Assembly (NCBI GenBank): GCA_002773795.1
Contig: PFAD01000006.1
Span: forward strand, 1 to 64,000
From: Chlamydiae bacterium CG10_big_fil_rev_8_21_14_0_10_42_34
GTDB taxonomy: Bacteria; Chlamydiota; Chlamydiia; Chlamydiales; SM23-39
DNA: 64,000 nt
Direction of reading: 5' to 3'
Made by a program: the position numbers and the translations under genes. How positions within the stretch are numbered: the stretch's first letter is position 1; the number at the start of each line of letters is the position of its first letter. The notes under the pieces were generated by a model. The model searched no databases and was not told where the DNA came from. It was given only the letters and a program-made list of their open reading frames with translations. This document shows, piece after piece, positions 8,427 through 17,867 of this stretch.

Positions 8427-8442
8427 CTACTAGATATGGTAG
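8427..8442. promoter_or_regulatory. NrdR box 2 upstream of nrdAB
   Basis: CTACTAGATATGGTAG matches the NrdR consensus less well than box 1 but is itself a near-perfect inverted repeat. The start-to-start distance is 33 bp, about three helical turns, which is the usual tandem layout. Confidence 0.65.
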
Positions 8443-8472
8443 ATGCAGCCGAAATAGATAAAATAAAGGAAA

Positions 8473-8519
8473 GCCCTTAAAAGGGGTTTTTTTCATTTAA
8501 ATACATCTTAGTTAAGGGC
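8473..8519 (+). promoter_or_regulatory. Possible two-state RNA element in the nrdA leader
   Basis: GCCCTTAA at 8473-8480 can pair with AAGGGG just downstream, giving a small hairpin followed by seven T. It can alternatively pair with its perfect 8-base complement TTAAGGGC at 8512-8519, which contains the nrdA Shine-Dalgarno (AAGGG, five bases before ATG). The two pairings exclude each other. A termination/sequestration switch is an inference. Confidence 0.4.
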
Positions 8520-8523
8520 GATT

Positions 8524-11500
8524 ATGAAAAGACAAACAACTCATGATACAACGACCTCATTTTTAGAAGAGGCTCCAAAATCTGGTGGCTCTAAAAAAGG
8601 GGCGGCTAAAGAACTTCAGTTTACAGTCGTAAAGCGCAACGGAACTTTGGTCCCTTTCCGCAGAGACCGGATTCTCCATGCAATTGAATCGGCATTTCGC
8701 GATACAAAACAAAATGAAGCGCTAGACTCTGAGCAGCAACAAATTGTGAGCCGTATTACAGATATCGTCGTAAAGCAGGTCCTAGGTCTTGCTACGAAAG
8801 GAGCCTGCTTAACTGTTGAAGGGATCCAAGATGTTGTAGAAGTATGTCTCATGAAAAATGGACACCACGACGTAGCCCGCGACTATATTATCTATAGAGA
8901 CAGCCGCAAAGCAAAGCGCGAAGGCTCTCCACAAAACCTCAAAATTTACAGAAAAGACAAAACAACGCCCACCCGCTTCAATCCAATGAGAATTGCATCT
9001 TCTATTGAACGGGCCTTCCGTAGAGCGCGTAAAATTGAAGAACAAACAACGGATGAAGTAATCGCTGCCGTAAATATCCTCACACAAAAAATTGTTGGTG
9101 AAGTAGCAGATCTTGCGGCCAAAGGAGATCTACTCTATATCGATATGATCGAAGACCGCATCGAAAGAGAGTTAATGGGTGAAAAGTATTTTGATGTTGC
9201 GAAAAACTACATCCTCTATCGAGCGATAAAAACACAAAGCGAAGAGCCGCTACATTCGACCCATGATGAAAATGCACCTGTAAGACAGTTTGAAATCACC
9301 ACACTCGATAGCGGAAAAATCACCATTACAGAAGTCATGCTCCGCAATAAACTTGCCTATGCATGTAGAGGACTTGAAAATCTCGTTTCTGTCGATCAGT
9401 TATTAGAGACGGCTATCTCTCAATTTTATGTTGGGATGAAAGAGCAAGAAGTGGATCTTGCCAACATTTTTTCTGCCAAATCAAAGATTGAAATTGAGCC
9501 TGCCTATTCACAGGTTGCATCTCGCCTCCTCTTGGATGTCCTTTATCGAGAAACAATGGGCCTTCCTGCTTCCGATTCGACTTTGCCGAAAGCACATAAG
9601 CTCTATTTCAAAAAGTACATTAAAGAGGCGATCAATCACGAGAGAATTTCACCCAAATTGCTCGATTTCGATCTCGATGAGCTCGCATCCGCAATGAATT
9701 TAGAGCATGATGATCTATTCACCTATCTCGGACTACAAACACTGTATGACCGCTATTTCATCCATCACGAGCAAAGACGACTAGAAACACCGCAAATCTT
9801 CTGGATGCGCGTTGCAATGGGCCTTTGCTTAAATGAAGGGGAACAAAAAAATAAACGGGCGATCGAATTCTATAACGTTTTATCGCAATTTTATTTCACA
9901 TCGAGCACACCTACGCTCTTTAACTCTGGCACGCTCCATTCACAGCTCAGCTCTTGCTATCTATCAACAGTAAACGATGACCTACACCACATCTTTAAAG
10001 TTGTAGCAGATGACGCCCAGCTTTCTAAATGGGCAGGTGGAATTGGAAACGACTGGACAAATGTTCGGGCCACTGGAGCTCGCATTAAAGGAACTAACGG
10101 GACTTCTCAAGGAGTAATCCCCTTCCTTAAAGTGGCAAACGACACAGCTGTTGCAGTCAACCAAGGTGGAAAGAGAAAAGGGGCGATGTGCGCATATCTC
10201 GAGACATGGCACCTCGACATCGAAGACTTTTTGGAGCTAAGAAAAAATACAGGGGACGAAAGAAGACGCACCCACGACATGAACACAGCAAACTGGATTC
10301 CAGACCTTTTCATGAAGCGCGTTAGAGAAAATGGGAATTGGACTCTCTTTAGCCCAAATGATGTCCCTGATCTACACGATCTGTATGGAAGCGCCTTCGA
10401 AAAAAGATACTGCGAATATGAGAAAATGGTTGAAGAGGGAAAACTCAAACTCTTCAAAAAAATTGAAGCCGTTCAGCTTTGGCGCAAAATGTTGAGCATG
10501 CTCTTTGAAACGGGCCATCCTTGGATCACATTTAAAGATCCATCGAACATCCGCTCGCCACAAGATCACGTGGGCGTTGTCCACTCCTCAAACCTTTGTA
10601 CAGAGATTTTGCTCAATTCGTCTAAAGATGAAACAGCTGTTTGTAACTTAGGTTCAATTAACCTGGCAAAACACGTGACAAAAGATGGGCTAGATGAAAA
10701 GACTTTAGCGCAAACTGTCAAGTCGGCCATCCGGATGCTCGACAACGTAATTGATATTAATTTTTATCCGATTAAAGAAGCTGAAAATTCTAATTTGCGC
10801 CACCGTCCGATTGGACTTGGATTGATGGGATTTCAAGATGCCCTATACCTCCAAAATATCAGCTACGCAAGCCACAGTGCAGTCGAATTTGCAGACCAGA
10901 GCATGGAAACCATCTCTTACTATGCAATCTTGGCATCAACAGAGCTTGCCCAAGAAAAAGGGGCATATCCTACGTATAAAGGTTCAAAATGGGATCGAGG
11001 CTATTTGCCGATTGATACCATCGAGCTTTTAGAAAAAGAGAGAGGCGTAAGAGTAGATGTCGATCGCGGCGGCAAGATGGATTGGACCCATATTCGTGAG
11101 TCGATCAAAAAATACGGAATGCGCAACTCCAACACAATGGCCATAGCACCCACTGCGACCATTGCTAATATCACTGGAGTGATCCCTTCAAATGAGCCGA
11201 TCTACAAACACCTGTTTGTCAAATCGAACCTCTCTGGAGAGTTCACAGTAGTTAACCCTCACCTCGTTGAAAAACTGAAAGAGATTCAGCTTTGGGACGA
11301 TGAGATGATCGATGATTTGAAATACTTCGACGGATCCATTCGTGAAATTGAAAGGATCCCTGAAGAAATCAAAAATCTCTTTTTAACCGCTTTTGAAATT
11401 GAACCAGAATGGATCATTGAGTGTGCGGCTCGCCGTCAAAAATGGATCGATATGGGGCAATCACTCAACTTGTATCTCGCAGAACCAAGCGGGAAAAAAC

Positions 11501-11727
11501 TCAACCAAATGTATATGCTTGGTTGGGAAAAAGGGTTGAAAACACAATATTACCTTCGATCAATGGGAGCCACCCAGATCGAAAAATCATCTATCGATGT
11601 GAACAAGCGCGGCCTGCAGCCTCGATGGATGAAAAACAAATCTTCTTCAAGCAACATTGTAGTCGATAGAAACGAAAATAAACCTCAAGCTTGTAATTTA
11701 GGTGAAGCATGCGAAAGTTGCCAGTAA
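8524..11727 (+). CDS. nrdA: Ribonucleoside-diphosphate reductase alpha subunit with three ATP-cone regions
   Basis: NrdA reduces ribonucleoside diphosphates to deoxyribonucleotides together with NrdB. The 1067-residue protein is much longer than E. coli NrdA (about 760) because three ATP-cone regions precede the catalytic barrel: [16 protein letters not shown] (about 35-50), [17 protein letters not shown] (about 140-160) and [18 protein letters not shown] (about 255-275). Catalytic residues are in place: Cys478 (SSCYLS) and Cys707 (AVCNLGS) as redox pair, Asn690, Cys692 and Glu694 (NLCTEI) for radical chemistry, and Cys1063/Cys1066 at the C-terminal tail. The stacked cones match chlamydial NrdA. 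The start has AAGGG five bases upstream. It overlaps nrdB. Confidence 0.97.
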   Translation: MKRQTTHDTTTSFLEEAPKSGGSKKGAAKELQFTVVKRNGTLVPFRRDRILHAIESAFRDTKQNEALDSEQQQIVSRITDIVVKQVLGLATKGACLTVEGIQDVVEVCLMKNGHHDVARDYIIYRDSRKAKREGSPQNLKIYRKDKTTPTRFNPMRIASSIERAFRRARKIEEQTTDEVIAAVNILTQKIVGEVADLAAKGDLLYIDMIEDRIERELMGEKYFDVAKNYILYRAIKTQSEEPLHSTHDENAPVRQFEITTLDSGKITITEVMLRNKLAYACRGLENLVSVDQLLETAISQFYVGMKEQEVDLANIFSAKSKIEIEPAYSQVASRLLLDVLYRETMGLPASDSTLPKAHKLYFKKYIKEAINHERISPKLLDFDLDELASAMNLEHDDLFTYLGLQTLYDRYFIHHEQRRLETPQIFWMRVAMGLCLNEGEQKNKRAIEFYNVLSQFYFTSSTPTLFNSGTLHSQLSSCYLSTVNDDLHHIFKVVADDAQLSKWAGGIGNDWTNVRATGARIKGTNGTSQGVIPFLKVANDTAVAVNQGGKRKGAMCAYLETWHLDIEDFLELRKNTGDERRRTHDMNTANWIPDLFMKRVRENGNWTLFSPNDVPDLHDLYGSAFEKRYCEYEKMVEEGKLKLFKKIEAVQLWRKMLSMLFETGHPWITFKDPSNIRSPQDHVGVVHSSNLCTEILLNSSKDETAVCNLGSINLAKHVTKDGLDEKTLAQTVKSAIRMLDNVIDINFYPIKEAENSNLRHRPIGLGLMGFQDALYLQNISYASHSAVEFADQSMETISYYAILASTELAQEKGAYPTYKGSKWDRGYLPIDTIELLEKERGVRVDVDRGGKMDWTHIRESIKKYGMRNSNTMAIAPTATIANITGVIPSNEPIYKHLFVKSNLSGEFTVVNPHLVEKLKEIQLWDDEMIDDLKYFDGSIREIERIPEEIKNLFLTAFEIEPEWIIECAARRQKWIDMGQSLNLYLAEPSGKKLNQMYMLGWEKGLKTQYYLRSMGATQIEKSSIDVNKRGLQPRWMKNKSSSSNIVVDRNENKPQACNLGEACESCQ

Positions 11728-12749
11728 ACGCAGAAAAAAGAGTGAACGTCGCTGAAAAGCGACTGATTAATTGCCATGCAGTCGATGTCAATCAACTGAT
11801 GCCCTTGAAATATAACTGGGCATGGGAGCACTACTTAAACGGATGTGCAAACCACTGGATGCCGAATGAAGTTCCAATGGGCAAAGATATTGAACTTTGG
11901 AAATCGAACCAGTTAAGCGATGATGAAAGACGGGTCATCATGCGTAATTTGGGTTTCTTCTCTACAGCAGAAAGCTTAGTGGGCAATAACATTGTCCTCG
12001 CAATTTTCCGCCATGTGACAAATCCAGAGGCAAGGCAATACCTCCTAAGACAAGCTTTTGAAGAGGCGATCCATACACATGCCTTTTTATACATCGTTGA
12101 GTCTTTAACCTTAGATCAAGGGGAAGTCTTCAACATGTATAACGAGGTCAATTCGATCAGTCAAAAAGACAAGTTCGAAATGGATATTACTCAAGAGATC
12201 TTAGATCCTAATTTCACAACTGCGACCCCTGAAGGGGCTCAGAAGTTTTTGGAAAACCTCATCGGTTACTACATTATTATGGAAGGGATCTTCTTTTATA
12301 GTGGTTTTGCGATGATCCTCTCATTTTTGCGTCAAAACAAGATGGTAGGAATTGGGGAACAGTTCCAATACATCTTAAGAGATGAGACGACCCACTTGAA
12401 TTTTGGAATCGATTTAATCAATGGAATCAAGGAAGAAAATCCAGAGCTCTGGTCTCCCGAGTTCCAAGAGAAAATGACAAACAAAATCAAGCAGGCGGTA
12501 GAACTTGAGATTCAGTACGCTGAAGACTGCTTGCCTCGAGGTATTTTAGGCCTTACAGCACCTATGTTCCGCGACTACGTGCAGCATATCGCCGACAGGA
12601 GATTTGAAAGAATCGGACTGAAAGCGATCTACCGCTCTAAAAATCCATTCCCATGGATGAGTGAAACAATTGACTTGGGTAAAGAGAAGAACTTTTTCGA
12701 AACCCGAGTGACTGAGTATCAGTCTGCCTCGAACTTAACTTGGCAATAG
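11709..12749 (+). CDS. nrdB: Class Ic ribonucleotide reductase beta subunit (Phe in place of radical Tyr)
   Basis: This 346-residue R2 protein generates the oxidising centre for NrdA. In [16 protein letters not shown], Phe126 occupies the position of the E. coli radical Tyr122, as in C. trachomatis R2 (Phe127), which uses a Mn(IV)/Fe(III) cofactor instead of a tyrosyl radical. Metal ligands are visible: Glu88 (Glu instead of Asp, as in class Ic), Glu119, His122, Glu192, Glu226 and His229. The electron-transfer pair Trp50 and Tyr128 is also kept. The start overlaps the nrdA 3' end by 19 bases with AGGTGA upstream. A strong hairpin follows the stop codon. Confidence 0.97.
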   Translation: MRKLPVNAEKRVNVAEKRLINCHAVDVNQLMPLKYNWAWEHYLNGCANHWMPNEVPMGKDIELWKSNQLSDDERRVIMRNLGFFSTAESLVGNNIVLAIFRHVTNPEARQYLLRQAFEEAIHTHAFLYIVESLTLDQGEVFNMYNEVNSISQKDKFEMDITQEILDPNFTTATPEGAQKFLENLIGYYIIMEGIFFYSGFAMILSFLRQNKMVGIGEQFQYILRDETTHLNFGIDLINGIKEENPELWSPEFQEKMTNKIKQAVELEIQYAEDCLPRGILGLTAPMFRDYVQHIADRRFERIGLKAIYRSKNPFPWMSETIDLGKEKNFFETRVTEYQSASNLTWQ

Positions 12750-12756
12750 ATAATTG

Positions 12757-12777
12757 CCCCGGCTCGAAAGAGCCGGG
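12757..12777 (+). terminator. Strong hairpin after nrdB
   Basis: CCCGGCTC-GAAA-GAGCCGGG forms an 8-bp GC-rich stem with a GAAA tetraloop. There is no long T run. It may serve both nrdB and the convergent gene at 12791. Confidence 0.7.
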
Positions 12778-12790
12778 AGCATTTTAGCAA

Positions 12791-12979
12791 TTAGTATTGT
12801 GGTTTCCCGCAATCTTCTTCGCTTTTTACAATTTCTTCTTCTGAACTTTGAGAATCAACAGCAACTTCTTTGCTCTCTTCAACTTCAACGATCACAACTT
12901 CTTCAGGAGCTTCAGTAGATTCCTGAGCGTACCCTGATACACATCCACAAAGACAGAAAAAAGGTATTAAATAACGCAT
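12791..12979 (-). CDS. Small secreted acidic protein, possible lipoprotein
   Basis: The 62-residue product starts MRYLIPFFCLCGCVSGYAQ, a signal peptide that could be cut by signal peptidase I after YA, or be lipidated at a Cys in LCGC (the lipobox is imperfect). The mature part is short and rich in Glu, Val and Ser (EEVVIVEVEESKEVAVDS). I chose the ATG at 12979 because GGAGGTAACT directly precedes it, a near-perfect ribosome-binding site; the frame extends four codons further without such support. It is convergent with nrdB. Function is unknown. Confidence 0.7.
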   Translation of the reverse strand: MRYLIPFFCLCGCVSGYAQESTEAPEEVVIVEVEESKEVAVDSQSSEEEIVKSEEDCGKPQY

Positions 12980-13149
12980 AGTTACCTCCATTGATTTACT
13001 TATGCTTGAGCTCGGATTCTAAAGAGTCCATTTGTTTTTTGCAAAAGATTTTCCTGTCCTCAATCCTCTAACAATTATAACATTACACCTTTCTATTTAT
13101 TGATAATCAAAATTACAATACAATTAAGGAGAACAACCCAATTACACAC

Positions 13150-13443
13150 ATGCAACCATTTCCAAAAAAAGATTCATCTCCTAATTTTTCAAATCCTCAA
13201 AAGCAAACGGAATTTGTTCAAGAGACAAAAGACAGTAAATCGCTCACACAGAAAGAGCTAAACGTAAATCAAGCGGAACAGGTCCTTTTAAATAAACGGA
13301 TTGAACTGATGAAATCATTCATCAACGAACTCCCATCGAGCGATCCTCAATACAGCATGCTCGTAACACAAGTGCAAATGGATCGAATTGAATTAGATGA
13401 GCTAAAAGCCCGAGCTACAATCCTATTGGAAAAGCTCTCCTAA
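13150..13443 (+). CDS. Small coiled-coil chlamydia-type protein (first of a pair)
   Basis: The 97-residue protein has a polar N-terminus and a helical C-terminal half (IELMKSFINELPSSDPQYSMLVTQVQMDRIELDELKARA) of the kind found in small chlamydial helical proteins such as type III secretion chaperones. That similarity is from memory and only suggestive. The ATG at 13150 is 18 bases from the obvious AAGGAG (13126-13131), which is too far. An in-frame ATT at 13141 lies at nine bases, so initiation may be at a non-standard codon. It is followed after 12 bases by a gene with a similar pattern. Confidence 0.65.
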   Translation: MQPFPKKDSSPNFSNPQKQTEFVQETKDSKSLTQKELNVNQAEQVLLNKRIELMKSFINELPSSDPQYSMLVTQVQMDRIELDELKARATILLEKLS

Positions 13444-13455
13444 CCAAGATAGACT

Positions 13456-13770
13456 ATGGAAAACCAAGACCCAGAACCAATTGTTAAAGCCGAAGAGTGC
13501 ATCGAAAATCGAGCAGATATCACCGTTAACTCACTACAAGACAAAAGCCGACACATAAAAAAAGAACTCAAAGAAGAGCGCGACGCACTTAGCGCCCTCA
13601 TGAAACAGCTCCCAGAAAACTCCTTAGAGCTAGATTCTAAAGGAGTTCAGTCTACTTTAAAGCAAATCGAATTGCTGAAAGAAAAAATCGCTCAAAAACA
13701 CGACGAACTGATGGAAATCTTAAAAAACGAAGAAAAGATCAGTAAAACAATCCAACAAAGCACATCTTAA
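13456..13770 (+). CDS. Small coiled-coil protein (second of a pair)
   Basis: The 104-residue protein is acidic and almost entirely helical after residue 25. The stretch ALMKQLPENSLELDSKGVQ echoes LMKSFINELPSSDPQYSML of the upstream protein, so the two may be distant paralogues or partners. The gap between the genes is 12 bases, which implies co-transcription. The ribosome-binding site is weak, suggesting translational coupling. I do not recognise a named family. Confidence 0.6.
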   Translation: MENQDPEPIVKAEECIENRADITVNSLQDKSRHIKKELKEERDALSALMKQLPENSLELDSKGVQSTLKQIELLKEKIAQKHDELMEILKNEEKISKTIQQSTS

Positions 13771-13801
13771 ACCATTGCAATTTAATTAATATAGATTCCT
13801 C

Positions 13802-13830
13802 TTAACATAATAAAGATAATTATATATAAT
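13802..13830 (+). promoter_or_regulatory. Promoter for the basic protein gene at 13858
   Basis: TTAACA and TATAAT are separated by 17 bases in a strongly A/T-rich stretch. The -10 ends 27 bases before the ATG. Confidence 0.7.
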
Positions 13831-13857
13831 CAGATTAAAGACATAAGAGGGAACCTC

Positions 13858-14160
13858 ATGGCTACAAGCAGAAAAAAATCCACTAAAACTCTTAAGCACA
13901 AATCAGTTAAGAGCAAAGCGAAAAAAGCTGCAGTTCAAACAGACACGTTTAACCACGAAGCACATTGGAAAGCATATAAAGAGCTCCAAACAAAAGCGGA
14001 AAAAGCGTGGATACAGCTTCGGAATAACGTGAAGAAAAATGCTCCTGCAAAAGTTTTGGTCAAAGACCAAAGCAACTTACTTTTACTTCTCGGAGAGTGC
14101 AACTACATGCAAAGAGAGTGTACAAGAATGGCAGCTACATCTAAAAAAAGACGCAAATAA
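13858..14160 (+). CDS. Small basic chlamydia-type protein with Lys/Ala-rich N-terminus
   Basis: The 100-residue protein has a lysine-rich N-terminal tail (residues 1-25), a helical middle with aromatic residues (HWKAYKELQTKAEKAWIQLRNNV) and a basic end (SKKRRK). The composition resembles chlamydial nucleoid-associated or RNA-binding proteins, but I recognise no family. It has its own good promoter, GAGGGAAC before the ATG, and a terminal hairpin, so it looks like a well-expressed single-gene unit. A role in nucleoid compaction would be a guess based on charge alone. Confidence 0.65.
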   Translation: MATSRKKSTKTLKHKSVKSKAKKAAVQTDTFNHEAHWKAYKELQTKAEKAWIQLRNNVKKNAPAKVLVKDQSNLLLLLGECNYMQRECTRMAATSKKRRK

Positions 14161-14166
14161 CTGTCA

Positions 14167-14196
14167 GGGCGCTTTCGTTCCCTCTAATAAGCGCCC
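14167..14196 (+). terminator. Hairpin after the basic protein gene
   Basis: GGGCGCTT pairs with AAGCGCCC around a 14-base loop, six bases after the stop codon. The T run is weak. Confidence 0.6.
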
Positions 14197-14252
14197 CATA
14201 TCTTTAAATTTTCTCGACGATGAGCCTCTTAAGTGTTATCTTTAAGAACACT

Positions 14253-17177
14253 ATGACTAAAAAAACCTCTCCTCTAGATGCTGTTGGGCAAAACTACAAA
14301 AACTTCATCATCACTAAATACTTACCCCTCGACGAGCTAAAAAGCACACTCATTGAATTGGTCCATGAGCCAACAGGGGCAAGAGTGACCCATATCGCGA
14401 ATGAAGACCCGGAAAATCTATTCTGTCTTTCCTTCCAAACGCTCCCCTATAACTCAAATGGGGTGGCCCACATTTTAGAACACACCGTCCTTTGCGGTTC
14501 TCGTAAATTCCCTGTAAAAGACCCCTTTTTTGCGATGACACGCCGAAGCTTGAACACCTACATGAACGCGCTCACAGGGCAAGATTTCACATGCTATCCA
14601 GCGAGCTCTCAAGTTGAAAAAGACTTCTATAACCTACTCGAAGTCTATTTGGATGCTACACTTCATCCCGAGCTAAAGCACACAAGCTTTCTTCAAGAAG
14701 GCCATCGCCTCGAGTTTGTCGATCCCAAAAACCCAAAAGGCCCATTGCAATACCAGGGGATTGTCTATAACGAGATGAAAGGAGCGATGAGCTCGATTGA
14801 ATCGCGTCTATGGGAAGCACTTTCGAAGCACCTCATCCCTGATTTGACCTACGCCCATAACTCAGGTGGCTCCCCGAAAGAAATCCCAAACCTTAGCTAT
14901 GAAGAACTCATTGAATTCCATCGCGATTTTTACCACCCCTCTCGTTGCCTGTTTTTCTTCTATGGCAATCTCCCCATAACAAAACATCTCGACTTCATCG
15001 AACCGTCTCTAAAAGGTGCAGGTAAAGTTCCCGCGCTCCCTCCACTTCCCTTACAAAAGCGATTCGATTCTCCAATTATCAAAGAGGATAAATATCCCAT
15101 TGCCAAGGGAGAATCGCTAGAGAAAAAGTCCCAAATTTCATTTTCTTGGCTCACAACACACATCTCTAATCAAAGTGAAATTCTCGCCCTTTGCGTTCTC
15201 GAAAGCATCTTAACCGACACCGATGCGTCGCCTTTAACTATGGCGTTGATCAAATCGGGACTTTGCACCCAAGTGGACTCTGGTCTCGACGTAGAAATGA
15301 GTGAAATCCCTTGGATTATTGTCTGTAAAGGGTGTGATGAAAAAGATGCAGAAGCGCTGCAAAAGGTCCTTTTCAAAACGCTAACTCAGCTAAAAATCAC
15401 CCCCGAACAAGTTGAGGCAGCTCTACACCAAGTCGAATTTGAAAGGACAGAAATTGGAGCAGAAGGGGTCCCTTTTGGACTCACCCTTTTCATGAGAGCT
15501 ATTTTGATCAAACAACATGGCAGCGAACCTGAAAATGCCCTTGTGATTCATAGCCTCTTTGAAGAGCTTAGGGAAAGGCTTAAAGACCCAGATTACTTAC
15601 CAAATCTCTTAAAAAAACACCTCATAGACAACACCCACTTTGTCCGCCTCACTTTAAAACCTGATCCAAACTTAGAAAATGAGGAAAGAGAAGAGGAATT
15701 GGACAGGTTAAAAAAAATCCGATCTCAACTTACAGAAAAACAAGAACAACAAATTGTCGAGCAAACTGCAAAACTTGCCGCTTACCAAGAACAAGTAGAG
15801 AGCCAATCCCTTGATTGTCTTCCGAAAGTCACGCTCAAAGATGTCCCATCCAAGCTTAGAGACTTCCCCCTTACTCGAAAAGGGAACCTGTTTCATCACG
15901 CATGCTTTACGAATCAGGTTTTGTACGTCGATCTAGTCTATGATCTCCCCGAGTTAAAAGATGAAGAGTTGTCTCTCCTCTCCCTATTTGCCAAAATTCT
16001 CCCTGAACTAGGCTTTGGCAGCCGCAATTATGAAGAAACTTTAGAGTATCAGCAGCTCTACACCGGCGGATTTGACGCATCACTTTCTCTGCATGTAACT
16101 CATGACAATCCTGATGTATGCCTCCCCACATTTGCAATCAGGGGAAAGGCCCTCTATCGCAATAGCGAACAGCTCTTTAATCTATTTTCAGACTGTATCG
16201 AAAAGATCGATTTTGACGATAAAGAGCGCATCGAAGAGTGGCTAGATCAACATGTGACTGAACTTCAAAGCAGGCTCACAAAAGCTTCCATGAATTACGC
16301 TGTTCAAACATCTTTAAAGGGGCTATCAGTCCCCTCGTACGTCCAAGATCTATGGCATGGACTGCCCTACTATCAATCGGTCATAAGATGGAGTAAGGGA
16401 AAAATAGATGCGCTCATCTATGCCCTTAAACAAATCGCAAACAAAGTGCTCGGCTTACAAAATTCGCAACTCATCCTTACTTGTGATGAAAACCAGTTTG
16501 CAAAGCTTGAAAAAAGCAACTTTTACAACCTAAAAGAGCCCAACAAAAGTTACCTTCCTTGGACAGGTAAGTACTCATTACCTCAAGTTCCAAATCAGGC
16601 GCGAATCATTGCAGCACCCGTTGCCTTTACAGCCCTTGGGATGCGTACGGTTTCCTATCGCGATCCCCGATCAGCCTTGCTTCTTATCTCGACCGAGCTG
16701 ATGGAAAATATCATCTTGCATAAAGAGATTCGGGAAAAAGGGGGCGCCTATGGAAGTGGGGCGAACTACACACCTAGTTCGGGAAATTTTGACTTTTACG
16801 CTTACCGAGATCCGCACCTAAGTAGATCGATCGATGCCTTTCATAAAGCGCTCGAAAAAATTGCGAAAAAAGGGTTTGATGAGCGCGAACTTGAAGAGGC
16901 AAAACTTGGAGTTTTACAAACTCTTGACGCCCCTATTGCTCCAGGAAATAGAGCCATGCTTGCCTACGCATGGAAAAGAGCAGGACGCACCTATGAAAGG
17001 CGCAATGAGTTTCGAAATCGGGTTTTGGCCGCAACAAGAGAAGAGGTTGCCAACGCCCTTTCTCAGTGTCTACTCAATAAAGAAGGGACTCTTGTCACAT
17101 TTTTAGGGCAAAATCTCTTTGATAAAGAGCAAAAAAAGCTCAAAACAAAACTGACCCTCCTAAGTTTAGAAGAGTAA
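14253..17177 (+). CDS. M16C family zinc metalloprotease (presequence-protease/insulinase type)
   Basis: The 974-residue protein is a full-length four-domain M16C peptidase. The inverted zinc motif HILEH is at residues 73-77, followed by TRRSLNTYMNALTGQDFTCYPAS and, further on, NEMKGAMSS with the probable third ligand. The C-terminal half holds EIREKGGAYGSGANY, the arginine/tyrosine region that closes the chamber. These enzymes degrade free peptides such as cleaved presequences, probably in the cytoplasm here because no signal peptide is seen. I chose ATG 14253; the frame also has ATG 14220 with no better ribosome-binding site. From memory it corresponds to C. trachomatis CT824, next to htrA. 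Confidence 0.92.
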   Translation: MTKKTSPLDAVGQNYKNFIITKYLPLDELKSTLIELVHEPTGARVTHIANEDPENLFCLSFQTLPYNSNGVAHILEHTVLCGSRKFPVKDPFFAMTRRSLNTYMNALTGQDFTCYPASSQVEKDFYNLLEVYLDATLHPELKHTSFLQEGHRLEFVDPKNPKGPLQYQGIVYNEMKGAMSSIESRLWEALSKHLIPDLTYAHNSGGSPKEIPNLSYEELIEFHRDFYHPSRCLFFFYGNLPITKHLDFIEPSLKGAGKVPALPPLPLQKRFDSPIIKEDKYPIAKGESLEKKSQISFSWLTTHISNQSEILALCVLESILTDTDASPLTMALIKSGLCTQVDSGLDVEMSEIPWIIVCKGCDEKDAEALQKVLFKTLTQLKITPEQVEAALHQVEFERTEIGAEGVPFGLTLFMRAILIKQHGSEPENALVIHSLFEELRERLKDPDYLPNLLKKHLIDNTHFVRLTLKPDPNLENEEREEELDRLKKIRSQLTEKQEQQIVEQTAKLAAYQEQVESQSLDCLPKVTLKDVPSKLRDFPLTRKGNLFHHACFTNQVLYVDLVYDLPELKDEELSLLSLFAKILPELGFGSRNYEETLEYQQLYTGGFDASLSLHVTHDNPDVCLPTFAIRGKALYRNSEQLFNLFSDCIEKIDFDDKERIEEWLDQHVTELQSRLTKASMNYAVQTSLKGLSVPSYVQDLWHGLPYYQSVIRWSKGKIDALIYALKQIANKVLGLQNSQLILTCDENQFAKLEKSNFYNLKEPNKSYLPWTGKYSLPQVPNQARIIAAPVAFTALGMRTVSYRDPRSALLLISTELMENIILHKEIREKGGAYGSGANYTPSSGNFDFYAYRDPHLSRSIDAFHKALEKIAKKGFDERELEEAKLGVLQTLDAPIAPGNRAMLAYAWKRAGRTYERRNEFRNRVLAATREEVANALSQCLLNKEGTLVTFLGQNLFDKEQKKLKTKLTLLSLEE

Positions 17178-17190
17178 TCATTTCCCTACT

Positions 17191-17221
17191 CGGTGACGAG
17201 CGTTTAAATAGCTCGCCACCG
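17191..17221. terminator. Hairpin between the M16 gene and the convergent secreted-protein gene
   Basis: CGGTGACGAGC and GCTCGCCACCG pair with one mismatch around a 9-base loop. It lies between two convergent genes and could end both transcripts. Confidence 0.6.
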
Positions 17222-17241
17222 TTACTACGAACAGTGGGCAA

Positions 17242-17775
17242 TTAACCTCCGTCTTGTAGTCTTTCCCAACTGGCCAAAGTCCTACCAGTAGAATATCCAA
17301 GACTATAGCCATCGGATCTCCCCGCTGAATAGCCCGATCGATAGCCATTATCGTGGCCCTCATTATACAATTCGAAAACGAAATCTGATGGATGCAAAGG
17401 GATTGCAAAAAGGATTTTTTCCGTTCTCGGATTTACTAGAAGATAGGAGCACTCTTTGAGTTCTTTTATATTCGATGCATCCTCTTCATTCACACGCAAA
17501 TTGCCATATTTTGGATAGGCATCAAACTCATCGCCAAATATCCAATCCGTTAAGCTCGATTCATAGTTTTCCGGGACATATATCTCATCTCCCACTAGCC
17601 ACTCTAAAGGATTTCTCCACCTTTTTTGAAAAGTGGTTACTTTCCAATAGGTCCCATCAGAAAGGATGAAATAACCCTGATTTTCACTTGGGATAATTTT
17701 AGCTACTAACTCGCCAGAAAACTCATCTGCATAAGATGCTGTTATAAGAAGAAGAAATAAACACACTTTTTTCAC
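17242..17775 (-). CDS. Secreted protein with GY-rich C-terminal repeats
   Basis: The 177-residue protein starts with a clear signal peptide (MKKVCLFLLLITASYA). A globular middle rich in aromatic residues follows (FILSDGTYWKV, PLEWLVGDEIYVP). The C-terminus, residues about 143-168, is a run of short GYxxG units (NGYRSGYSAGRSDGYSLGY) similar to degenerate glycine-tyrosine repeats of surface proteins. I recognise no family. The protein is probably periplasmic or in the outer envelope. It is divergent from htrA and convergent with the M16 gene, so it is transcribed alone. Confidence 0.7.
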   Translation of the reverse strand: MKKVCLFLLLITASYADEFSGELVAKIIPSENQGYFILSDGTYWKVTTFQKRWRNPLEWLVGDEIYVPENYESSLTDWIFGDEFDAYPKYGNLRVNEEDASNIKELKECSYLLVNPRTEKILFAIPLHPSDFVFELYNEGHDNGYRSGYSAGRSDGYSLGYSTGRTLASWERLQDGG

Positions 17776-17867
17776 ACAAACTCCAAGATTGCGCAGGCAC
17801 TATAAAACGATTGAGATTTTGAGGTCAATTTTATATGCTGACTTGCAAGATCTTAGTAGGTGTTTAT

